Program-made: the position numbers and the translations under genes
From: Entoloma clypeatum
Lineage: Eukaryota > Basidiomycota > Agaricomycetes > Agaricales > Entolomataceae
NCBI GenBank assembly: GCA_963565915.1
Contig: OY751486.1
Span: 4,464,001-4,528,000, forward strand
Length of the DNA: 64,000 nucleotides
Direction: 5' to 3'
Part shown: one piece after another, positions 8,899-17,039 of the stretch
Layout: every line of letters starts with the position of its first letter
Position numbering within the stretch: the stretch's first letter is position 1
The notes under the pieces: model-generated
Databases searched by the model: none
What the model was told of the DNA's origin: nothing
Seen by the model: the letters and a program-made list of their open reading frames with translations, nothing else

Positions 8899-11800
8899 AC
8901 GACGCTAAGTCGCGACCCTTATCCATTAAACGAACTCGCTTGCCTGGTACAGTTACAGACAATATAACTTATGTTATCCCTGCAAAGCGAGCCGTTGCGT
9001 CAACTAAGATTGTCAAGGGAGATAAACCTCCGAAACGACGAGAGATCAAGCTGCAAGCTCAGATCAAAACACGACGAGGACCAAAGGCCATTCGACCCGA
9101 GGTCGATAGCGGATGTGAACGCACATGTATCCATCCCAGAATAGTACGTGAACAGAACCTTCCCACACGTGGAATAAAGCCCATATCAATCCTAAATGCG
9201 GATGGATCACCGAACCGACAACAGAAAGCAGAAAAACTTGCCGAAGTCAAGCTGGACTTGGGAACACACCAGGAAACCATGGAGGCAATGGTATTGGACA
9301 TTGGGAGAACGGATATGCTTTTGGGACATGATTGGTTGGTGCACCACAACCCTACAATCAATTGGACGACCGGCGCCGTAACATTCAACCGATGCCCATC
9401 AACGTGTCAAACCAAACACTCGGATTTCAGGGTTAACCTTAATGGTCGCAAACATCGGGTTCGCATGGTGGAAATACGAGACAAGGACGCACCCAAGAAA
9501 TCAGATCAGAAATGGAAGCCCGGAGACCCCATATTGGAAGCAGTTACTCCCACACCACCTCCCACAACCAAACGACCCTCATATGTTGAACGTTTTGCCC
9601 ATCTTTTTGAAAAAGAAAACTTTGACAAGATCCCAAAGGAAAGGGAATGGGACCACGGCATCGAACTTACACCGGACGCACCAAAGGAGCTAGGGGGAAA
9701 CACATACCCTATGACCCAAAAGGAGCAAGAAGAACTGGACGAATTCATTGACGAAGGCCTGGCAACCGGAAAGATCCGACCGTCCAAATCACCTTATGCA
9801 TCACCCTGCTTCTTCATTAACAAGAAAGACGGTTCCAAACGATTGGTACAGGACTATCGCACGGTTAACAAATTCACGGTTAAGGACAAATTCCCACTCC
9901 CGCGCATCAACGACCTCTTGGATGTATTGAAGGACGCAGTCTACTTCAACAAAATGGACATCATGTGGGGATACAATAATGTGCGGATCAAAAAGGGTGA
10001 CGAATGGAAAGCCGCCTTCTTGACCAGCCGAGGATTGTTTGAACCATTGGTCATGTTTTTCGGTCTCTGCAATTCCCCGGGAACGTTCTCTCGGATGATG
10101 GCCAGCCTATTCAGGGATCAGATCCGTCGGCGCATCTGTGTGATTTACATGGATGACATAGTGGTTATTGGTAAAACCAAGGAAGAACTCGCCCGGAATA
10201 CCGAAGAGATCTTGCAGATCCTGTCGGACAATGACTTGTTCCTAAAGGAGAAGAAGTGTCTTTGGGAAGTAACGAAATGCCCCATATTGGGATATGTCGT
10301 GGGTGAAGGACGTGTCGAGATGGAAACTGAAAAGGTGGACACAATCCGGAACTGGCGAGTACCCACATCAAAAAAGGAAGTCCAGAGGTTCCTGGGATTT
10401 GCCAATTTTTATCGACGCTTCATTGAAGGATACTCAAACATCGCAAAGCCACTCACGACACTTACGGGAAATACAGCATTCACATGGGGACCAGCGGCGC
10501 AAGAAGCATTTGAAGGTCTCATACGGGCAATCACGACAGCACCAGTCTTGGCATTGCCCAAACCGGACGGACAGTTCAGGGTTGAAACCGATGCATCGGG
10601 TTATGCAATTGGAGCGGTACTCTCACAGAAACAAGACGACAAGTGGCATCCTATCGCGTTCTTGTCGCGGACCATGTCCGCGGCCGAACAGAATTACGAG
10701 ATCTATGACAAGGAACTCTTGGCAGTCATGGAAGCACTGAAGGACTGGCGACATTATCTACTTGAAGCCAAGGAACGTTTCGAGATCTTAACCGATCACA
10801 AAAACCTGGAGTATTTCCGGCGTCCTCAGGACCTAAACCAACGACAGAGGCGCTGGAAGATGAAGCTACAAGACTATGACTTCGAATTGCGACATGTACC
10901 TGGGAAGACAAACGCGAAAGCAGACATCCTGTCACGTTTACCCTGGTATGAGACGGAACTCGAGCCGCAGGACAGCGACCAAATGCTCAAGGAGGGGCTA
11001 TTTTTGAAACGATTGGAATCAGAAGATGTGATACAAATGGAGATGTTCACGGAGGAACAATTCTTTGAAGGGGGTGAAACATCTGATTCCATCAAAATCG
11101 GAAACATCACAACCATCGAAAACCCATGGATCGTACGCATCAAGGCCTCGAATCGCATGGAAACAGAAGTAGCCCAGGGTCTGAAGAAGAATCCTCACTG
11201 GTACCAGCAGGAAAATGGCATCACCTACGCAGGAGAACGAGTCTATGTTCCACCAGACCCACAATTGCGCCAAGAACTGATGTTTGAAGCGCACGACGCA
11301 CCAGTGGCAGGACATCCAGGACAGTATCGAACGCATGAACTTCTCACTCGCACCTACTGGTGGCCCACCATCCTACATGACGTAAAGAAGTATGTGAAAG
11401 GTTGTGACACCTGTCAACGCAACAAGATCAGCCGCCAAAGGAGACACGCCCCTCTGCACCCTAACGCCGCGCCAAGTCAACCATGGGAAGATATAGGGAT
11501 TGACGTCGTAGGACCGATACCAGAATCTGATGGGAAGAACGCAATTCTGGTCATCACGGACAGACATTCAAAGATGCTTCATCTCATCCCGACAACCGTG
11601 GAACTATCGGCTGAAGGATTAGCCAAGATCTATCGGGACCAGATATGGAAACTTCATGGAATTCCCAAGAAGATCATCAGCGATAGGGGACCGCAGTTCG
11701 CCGCGAAGTTTATGGAGATACTTTGCCGCATGTTAGGGATCAAAAGAAATCTGTCCACTGCGTACCATCCACAGACTGATGGACAGGCCGAACGATCGCA

Positions 11801-12548
11801 TCAGGAAACCGAGGTGTTCTTACGAAACTTTGTCAACCATCTACAAGATGATTGGGCGGAATGGATCGCAATCGCAGAATTCCAGTACAATGACAAAGAA
11901 CATCAAGCGACAAAGTACACACCATTCTATCTCAACTACGGTCTGCATCCTTGGAAGGGAGAACTTGTGTTGGAAGACACCAATCCGGCAGCAAACGACT
12001 TCTTGAAAAAACTCAAACAGGCACGAGAAGAAGCCAACGCAGCACTAAAACAGGCACAGGATCAGATGAAGAAGACAGTTGACACACGACGAAGCCCGTC
12101 TCGGGATTACCGCATCGGAGACAAGGTGTGGCTGGAAGGGACTAACATCAGGACTGATCGTCCCTCAAAGAAACTTGACGCCCTCCGACACGGACCGTTC
12201 AAAGTCCTAGAGAAGAAAGGAGCTAGCGCATACCGTCTTGATCTTCCCAAAACCTGGAAAATGATCCACCCTGTGTTCAACGAAACCCTGTTATCGCCAT
12301 ACGAAACCCCGAAGTATGCCATTCAGAAAAAGAAGCCAGCCCCTGATCCGATCATCGTCGAAGGACGAGAAGAATACCATGTCTCCACGATCCTGGACTC
12401 TCGAAAATTCCGCGGAAAGATCCAGTACCTTGTCCAATGGGAAGGGTATGGCCCAGAAGAGAACACGTGGGAACCTCGGACTAATGTTCAGAACGCTCAA
12501 AACTTGATCCGAGACTTTCATCGGCAAAATCCATCGCGTCCACGATAA
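8880..12548 (+). CDS. pol: Pol of element B: PR-RT-RNaseH-IN-chromodomain
   Basis: About 1200 codons, intact. Counting from 8940: aspartic protease with VDSGC near residue 55; RT with QDYRTVNKF near 304 and YMDD near 403; RNase H with ETDASGYAIGAVL near 550 and the TDHKNLEYF block; integrase HHCC zinc finger near 784-825; integrase catalytic core with Asp in IDVVGPIP (near 853), Asp in SDRGPQF (near 914) and Glu in QAERSHQE (near 950). A chromodomain near 1141-1195 (YLVQWEGYGPEENTWEP) is expected to steer integration to marked chromatin. There is no in-frame ATG at the beginning; the frame is open back to 8871 and overlaps gag, so expression by -1 frameshift is likely. A possible shift site is TTTTCCC (8877-8883), which is not a canonical heptamer. 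Confidence 0.92.
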   Translation, partial: SRRVRLNDAKSRPLSIKRTRLPGTVTDNITYVIPAKRAVASTKIVKGDKPPKRREIKLQAQIKTRRGPKAIRPEVDSGCERTCIHPRIVREQNLPTRGIKPISILNADGSPNRQQKAEKLAEVKLDLGTHQETMEAMVLDIGRTDMLLGHDWLVHHNPTINWTTGAVTFNRCPSTCQTKHSDFRVNLNGRKHRVRMVEIRDKDAPKKSDQKWKPGDPILEAVTPTPPPTTKRPSYVERFAHLFEKENFDKIPKEREWDHGIELTPDAPKELGGNTYPMTQKEQEELDEFIDEGLATGKIRPSKSPYASPCFFINKKDGSKRLVQDYRTVNKFTVKDKFPLPRINDLLDVLKDAVYFNKMDIMWGYNNVRIKKGDEWKAAFLTSRGLFEPLVMFFGLCNSPGTFSRMMASLFRDQIRRRICVIYMDDIVVIGKTKEELARNTEEILQILSDNDLFLKEKKCLWEVTKCPILGYVVGEGRVEMETEKVDTIRNWRVPTSKKEVQRFLGFANFYRRFIEGYSNIAKPLTTLTGNTAFTWGPAAQEAFEGLIRAITTAPVLALPKPDGQFRVETDASGYAIGAVLSQKQDDKWHPIAFLSRTMSAAEQNYEIYDKELLAVMEALKDWRHYLLEAKERFEILTDHKNLEYFRRPQDLNQRQRRWKMKLQDYDFELRHVPGKTNAKADILSRLPWYETELEPQDSDQMLKEGLFLKRLESEDVIQMEMFTEEQFFEGGETSDSIKIGNITTIENPWIVRIKASNRMETEVAQGLKKNPHWYQQENGITYAGERVYVPPDPQLRQELMFEAHDAPVAGHPGQYRTHELLTRTYWWPTILHDVKKYVKGCDTCQRNKISRQRRHAPLHPNAAPSQPWEDIGIDVVGPIPESDGKNAILVITDRHSKMLHLIPTTVELSAEGLAKIYRDQIWKLHGIPKKIISDRGPQFAAKFMEILCRMLGIKRNLSTAYHPQTDGQAERSHQETEVFLRNFVNHLQDDWAEWIAIAEFQYNDKEHQATKYTPFYLNYGLHPWKGELVLEDTNPAANDFLKKLKQAREEANAALKQAQDQMKKTVDTRRSPSRDYRIGDKVWLEGTNIRTDRPSKKLDALRHGPFKVLEKKGASAYRLDLPKTWKMIHPVFNETLLSPYETPKYAIQKKKPAPDPIIVEGREEYHVSTILDSRKFRGKIQYLVQWEGYGPEENTWEPRTNVQNAQNLIRDFHRQNPSRPR

Positions 12549-12663
12549 AAGAATAAACTTTGAGCCATTTTCCACATCGACTTCTGTCACATCGAGTTCC
12601 CCGCTCCAACTCTTCTCGCCCAACACGCCGTTCTTCTTATACCTTTCAAACATCATTTCTGCC

Positions 12664-13032
12664 ATGTCCAACATCACCGCCGCCTCCACCGATGCTTCCG
12701 ATATCAACCCCACCATCACCACCCTCATCGGCGAAGCGCTCTCCATGCGCGACCAGATCCATGCGCTCGAAACCTCCGTTGCCGACATCCTTCACCGGCA
12801 GATGCATATCCGCCTTCATACCCTTTCCGATTTGCCAACCGCCCCCACCGCTGAGGAGAAACTCATCCTCAAAAACTATACCAACACCCTTGCTGTCGAG
12901 AACCGACGCCTTCGCCTCGCCGTTCGAGGTTTAGAGTTTGCCACGGCGGTAAACGATGAACTGATAAAGGATTGGGGTAACCGAGTTGACCCTGCCTGGG
13001 CCGATCCAAATGGCAACGATGGATGGGAGTAG
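12664..13032 (+). CDS. Accessory ORF after pol in element B, unknown function
   Basis: 122 aa beginning with ATG, sense strand, 115 nt after the pol stop and 37 nt before the 3' LTR. It has no recognised domain. It is predicted largely helical with heptad-like spacing (LIGEALSMRDQIHALETSV and ILKNYTNTLAVENRRLRLAV) and ends in a Trp/Gly-rich tail. It could be a small coiled-coil protein made from a spliced or internal RNA, or a remnant of a captured gene. The intact frame in a young element argues that it is kept. Confidence 0.6.
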   Translation: MSNITAASTDASDINPTITTLIGEALSMRDQIHALETSVADILHRQMHIRLHTLSDLPTAPTAEEKLILKNYTNTLAVENRRLRLAVRGLEFATAVNDELIKDWGNRVDPAWADPNGNDGWE

Positions 13033-13069
13033 GTAGTCTGTGAGGACACAGACCTTGAGGAGGGGAACA

Positions 13070-13437
13070 TGTTACGGACTAACGACTACGGACGTATATG
13101 CTTACTTTTTCACTTTTACTCATCGGCCCCCGCTTACACATATCGTATTATACTTTATTTCCTTTAGTATACTTCGCTCCCGCGCTGACTCGCTTTCCGC
13201 AGCTGTCTGACTCATTCCGCAGTCGTCTTACTCAGACGCACTGCCTTCCGCAGTTATCTTACTCAGATACACTGCCTTGCGCAGCACTGACTCATATGCT
13301 ATCGCCTATAGTCAGTACCTATATAAACCCTTTGTACTATAGCTAGATTCCTTAGATTTAGCAATCACATTGCTCTTCGCCTTTCCATCTTCCTGCATAC
13401 TCTGCCCGAACCTTGGAACGGTTTGTTACGCATAACA
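13070..13437 (+). repeat. 3' LTR of element B
   Basis: 368 bp, nearly identical to the 5' LTR. It is preceded by the purine-rich tract gaggaggggaa, the likely plus-strand primer. Confidence 0.95.
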
Positions 13438-13468
13438 TTACCCCTGTCCATCACTAATTGTAGCCAAC

Positions 13469-13752
13469 ATGAATGACAAATCTTTTTCAATCCCCATTTC
13501 AATGTCAGGAGAAGGAGAAAGCATCGATGAAAAACTAAAGATAAACACCCTGATAGACTCAGGAGCAGGAGGAACCTTCTTGGATCAGAAGTTCGCCACA
13601 GCCAACCAAATGGAGCTTATTCTGTTACTAAAGCCCATTTGTATGTTCAATGTGGATGGAACAAAGAACAAAGAAGGAACAATCACCCATTGCACATGGA
13701 AGAAGATCTGGATTGATGACAAAGAACTTGATATCAGATTCTTGGTCACCGG
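13469..13752 (+). pseudogene. Protease fragment of element A
   Basis: Gypsy aspartic protease N-terminal half with the active-site motif LIDSGAGGTFLD and the downstream LKPICMFNVDGTKNKEGTI block. It is cut at 13752, where a C-family LTR begins; the later ORF tail is LTR sequence. The region downstream in a normal pol (RT, RNase H) is absent from A. Confidence 0.85.
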
Positions 13753-14286
13753 TGTTGAGGCGACGCTAAGTCAAACAACGTCGCGAGCCCAAACTTAGGA
13801 AAGAAGTGGAAAGATGATAAGAGAACTGTATTGCCAAGAGACCCAGCGGGAATCTCAAGAGAACAAGCTATCGAATACAAGTGAAAGTACCCTACTTATA
13901 TATGTAAATTCCATGAGGCTGTGTTGTGGCAGCGTCATGCTGCGCAATAATGATAAGATGTCCTCATGTATGATATGATGTAGATAAGATAAGATCGAGA
14001 TAAGATAAGATAAAGTGAAAAGTGAAAATACGATCATAACATTACCCCCTTTCTAGATCTTGACTTCCAGGCGAGATATGATGTCGTCCGGGGTGTCCAT
14101 GAAATTCTCATATGGTTTAAATTCCAATCCTTCAAAGATGTTTGCGCGTAAGCGCCGGGGTGCATTTGGGTTTAATTTAAAGAAGTCCTCCACCGCTTCC
14201 TTGGCATGTTCTAGGTGATCCTCGGGTTCCCATGTGTTGTGGTCCTGAGTCAGACCCTCCCATTGCACTAAATATTCCAGCTTCCC
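13753..14286 (-). mobile_element. Truncated C-family gypsy fragment (3' LTR plus end of pol)
   Basis: 13753-14041 is a 289-bp LTR of the C family on the minus strand. 14042-14286 is the adjoining end of C pol, with the chromodomain tail (EYLVQWEGLTQDHNTWEP) nearly identical to that at 52150-52370. No 5' LTR or body remains. It most likely marks a C insertion into A followed by a deletion that removed most of C together with the RT-integrase part of A. Confidence 0.88.
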
Positions 14287-15020
14287 GCAAATCAGGAACT
14301 TGAGAGATCTATTTCTGGATGTTCTGTTGGAACAATCCTGAAACATGGCATGATCACAACTCAGCAATGGAGTTCTGTCACAATCAAAGAACCCACTCCA
14401 CAATGAAGTGATCCCCCTTCTACTTAATGATGGGATATGAACCAAGAGACATACCATTGGCATTTGACAAGACAAATGTGCCAAGCATAGAGGAACGGCT
14501 CAAAGAGCTAAAACAAGCAAGAGATGAAGCACTGGCAGCACACAAACTAGCCCATCAAATGATGGCTGAGAGATCAACACGAGGCTTCACTCCATTTGGA
14601 AAAGGAGAAAGGGTATGGCTTGAAGGGAGGAACCTCTGAATTGGATACCCTTCTAGAAAACTGGCATCCAGAAGAGAAGGACCCTTCACCATTGCCAAGG
14701 TACTCAGACTCCTGACATACAAACTGAAGCTTCCAGAACAATGGAAGATTCACCCCGTGTTCCACGCCTCCTTGTTAACACCATATTGAGAGAATGACAC
14801 ACACAGACTGAACTTCCATAACTCCCCTCCTGATCTGATTGAAGGAGAACATGAGTACAAAGTAGAAGCGATCCTCACCCATAAGCGACAGGGCAGAGGG
14901 TATAAATATTTGGTCAAGTGGATGGGATACCCATCAAGTGACAACACGTGGGAACCAGAATTCAACTTAAAAAGAGCCCAGGAAACGCTGGGATACTACA
15001 AACAAACCCACCACCTTTAA
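14287..15020 (+). pseudogene. Integrase C-terminus and chromodomain of element A
   Basis: Plus-strand coding sense resumes right after the C fragment with NQELER, the segment following the catalytic Glu of gypsy integrases. It continues through FCWNNPETWHDH and SPFYLMMGYEPRDIP. A one-base slip near 14310 and an in-frame TGA near 14416 break it. The GPF/Y-like region follows, and a chromodomain lies at about 14840-15010 (YLVKWMGYPSSDNTWEP). Non-functional. Confidence 0.82.
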
Positions 15021-15046
15021 AACCAATGACCCACATCCTCTCTCAC

Positions 15047-15939
15047 CATGACCACCGTTTTCGATACCACCACCAAAGAACTCCACCAACACCACCTCGA
15101 CTCCTGACCAACTCCGAACACAACGACAGAGTGCTGCAACACATTGACAATGAAACCAACCAGTTCCTGGTCAACACCTTGTTTGGACTGATAACACTAT
15201 GACAATTCCATTACAACACCACTGCCAATATCGCCCGACTCATTGAAGAGCACATTGATATGCTGTTAGACTGGGGCGTCTACCAGCAGTTCAAACGGTT
15301 GTTCAACAACCGCACAAACACCCCCGATGTCACACTCCTCAACCCACCCATAGAAAACCCCATCCTAACCACTCCCTTCCATGAGCCTTCCACCACCCCA
15401 GAACTGACTTCTGTCCCCAACCCCATTCCACTCGTCGTCAGAAATCCGACACCTGAACCACCCCATCCCCCACCAAATCTATGTTGCTCTTGACCAGTGA
15501 CCGAAGCCTTTCCAACGTCAAGACTGATGTCAGAGGAAAGAAGAAGTCCTATGGAGTTGTCAAATGCTCCAGAAGAAAAACCACATGCACCATCATGTCT
15601 ATTCCATTAGGACATGGTTCCTCATCACAGACCCCCATCGACCTCACCAACAAACCCAACTGTGTTGGTTACAAAATTGATGCACACGGACGTGCTCACT
15701 CCCCAAGCGGACCTTGCCACTGTCCTGCAGGGTGGCCATACATCGACAAGGGACACCAATGCGGCATCTGCAGAGCTGGAGGACACATTGAGTGTCAATG
15801 CGCACTCTATTTGTGTGAAAAATGTGGAAAGAAAGCGCCTGGACATTATGGCTATGAATGTCTTGGCTCTGGCTATGCAAAGCTCAAAGGCGAGCCATAC
15901 AAATTCGACGATGACACCATGCATAACATGGCAACTTGA
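15047..15939 (+). pseudogene. Accessory Cys-rich ORF after pol in element A
   Basis: A second reading unit begins with ATG at 15047 (MTTVFDTTTKEL) and has a helical part (LVNTLFGLI; IARLIEEHIDMLLDWG around 15220-15280) and a Pro-rich linker. Its C-terminal Cys/His-rich part is open from ATG 15595 to 15939. That part holds CHCPAGWPYIDKGHQCGIC and two CCHC-like knuckles (CGICRAGGHIEC; CEKCGKKAPGHYGYEC). Several stops and frame changes interrupt the first half. It lies between chromodomain and 3' LTR on the sense strand. Nucleic-acid binding is plausible from the knuckles; function unknown. Confidence 0.55.
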
Positions 15940-15980
15940 AAACATTGAAGCCAGTGACTTCAAGCATAGACAGGGGGTAA

Positions 15981-16268
15981 TGTTACACTTTTTCACCCTC
16001 TTCCTATGTATCTTCACATGATCCTTCGACCCTCAATTCCTATCCAACCCCGTTTCACTTAACCCCGATGACCCTGGGACACATGTCCCCTCTATCAGCG
16101 CTATGACTCATACTGACTCAGACTATTCCCCTTTTGAATACATTTTCACTTGTTATCTCTGACTCATGGCCTTGAGGCCTTATCTCTGACTCCTATGCCA
16201 CAGCCCCCTTGAAACATCTAACTAACCAATGGCCTATTTAGCTCCTGCACAGCACCTACTTATTTATA
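15981..16268 (+). repeat. 3' LTR of element A (truncated)
   Basis: Starts TGTTACA after the tract cagggggtaa and matches the 5' LTR (1579-1789 plus 2474-2555) until cttatttata, where similarity stops. It carries the uninterrupted version of the site into which the solo LTR at 1790 inserted. Confidence 0.85.
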
Positions 16269-17039
16269 CTCCTGCATTTCGCGAGTGGTCAGCTGTGACT
16301 TGGGTGGTGCAGTGCGTGCCATGGCATCGTCCCTCCTGCTGTTCTCACATGTCCTGCTGCTCACATGTGTTTTGCATGCCTGCCCATTCCCGCTATTTGT
16401 GTGCTGCTGTTCTCACATGTTTCATGAGTGGTGTGCTATGATGTTGAAGGTGGGGTACTTACCTATTGTGGGTGGCCCTCATGTCAACGAGGGGCAATCA
16501 ATGGAGGGATGTGGCAGCAAAACGGGCTGTCGTGAGGACAGGTGGACCAGGGGGGGTCAAAAGCGAGTGCTTTGGGGCAGAGACGGCTGTTCTAGGTGCA
16601 CAAACAAGGGCTGGGGGCAAGGGGCGCAAAGACTGTGGTGTGGGGGCAAAAAAAGTGCAAGAAACAGTTTGGCACTGTGACATGGCCAAAAAACACGATG
16701 CCCAGAGGACAGATAGACCAGATGGGGTCAGATGCAGGTGCGCCAGGCATGGGGATGGCTGTAGCAAGCTGATTTGGGCACAAAAAATGCGAAAAACACG
16801 AAGCAGCGACCAAAGACATGAAAGCAGGTAGTTGTCCAAAAAAGTCCGTAAAGAGTACAAATCACACTCTCATCACCACGTGGAGAGGTGGGAGCGGTCA
16901 GGCAGGCAGTCTCAGAGCAGGTAGCAGGCTCTTGTGGTATAGCAGATGGTGTCTACAACAGGCTGTCTCATGTCTACATGTCTATGTCACATGACCGTGT
17001 GGAGTCAGGCCTGAGGCCCTACTCCACCGTCCATATTCA
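16269..17039. other. Unassigned spacer
   Basis: No recognisable gene or repeat end. Overlapping short frames on both strands (16285-16830) show no protein family signature. Confidence 0.5.

Larger units (their letters stand above)
6870..13437 (+). mobile_element. Gypsy element B, young full-length chromovirus
   Basis: 6568 bp with 368-bp LTRs at both ends and a TTACC target duplication (6865-6869 and 13438-13442). The two LTRs differ at one position that I can see (T versus C near 7024/13224). It contains a long ATG-free leader, gag, pol and a 3' accessory ORF. It sits in the hAT element, which itself sits in gypsy A. Gag and pol frames are undamaged, so it may be competent. Confidence 0.95.
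5896..13456. mobile_element. Non-autonomous hAT element split by gypsy B
   Basis: Terminal inverted repeats TAGTGATGGACAAGGG (5896-5911) and CCCCTGTCCATCACTA (13441-13456) match at 15 of 16 positions. They are flanked by a perfect 8-bp duplication ATTGTAGC (5888-5895 and 13457-13464), as expected for hAT. After removing gypsy B the element is about 0.99 kb. It encodes no transposase; the interior is mostly a GC-rich minisatellite plus G/T-rich subterminal repeats around 5930-6010 and 6760-6840. Confidence 0.92.
1579..16268 (+). mobile_element. Gypsy element A, decayed chromovirus and nest of insertions
   Basis: The element is defined by an LTR starting TGTTACA at 1579 and a homologous copy starting TGTTACA at 15981, preceded by a purine-rich tract (cagggggtaa). 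Between them lie gag, a protease fragment, an integrase C-terminus with chromodomain, and a 3' accessory ORF, all on the plus strand. RT, RNase H and most of the integrase are missing. At least five later insertions sit inside: a solo LTR, a LINE, a hAT element, gypsy B within the hAT, and a C-family fragment. The 3' LTR is truncated at 16268. Its own target duplication could not be identified. Confidence 0.85.

Noticed and set aside
8940..12548. Pol of B starting at 8940 and pol of C starting at 48494
   Set aside because: Both starts are TTG codons; a eukaryotic element is more likely to use -1 frameshifting from gag, and the frames are open upstream.
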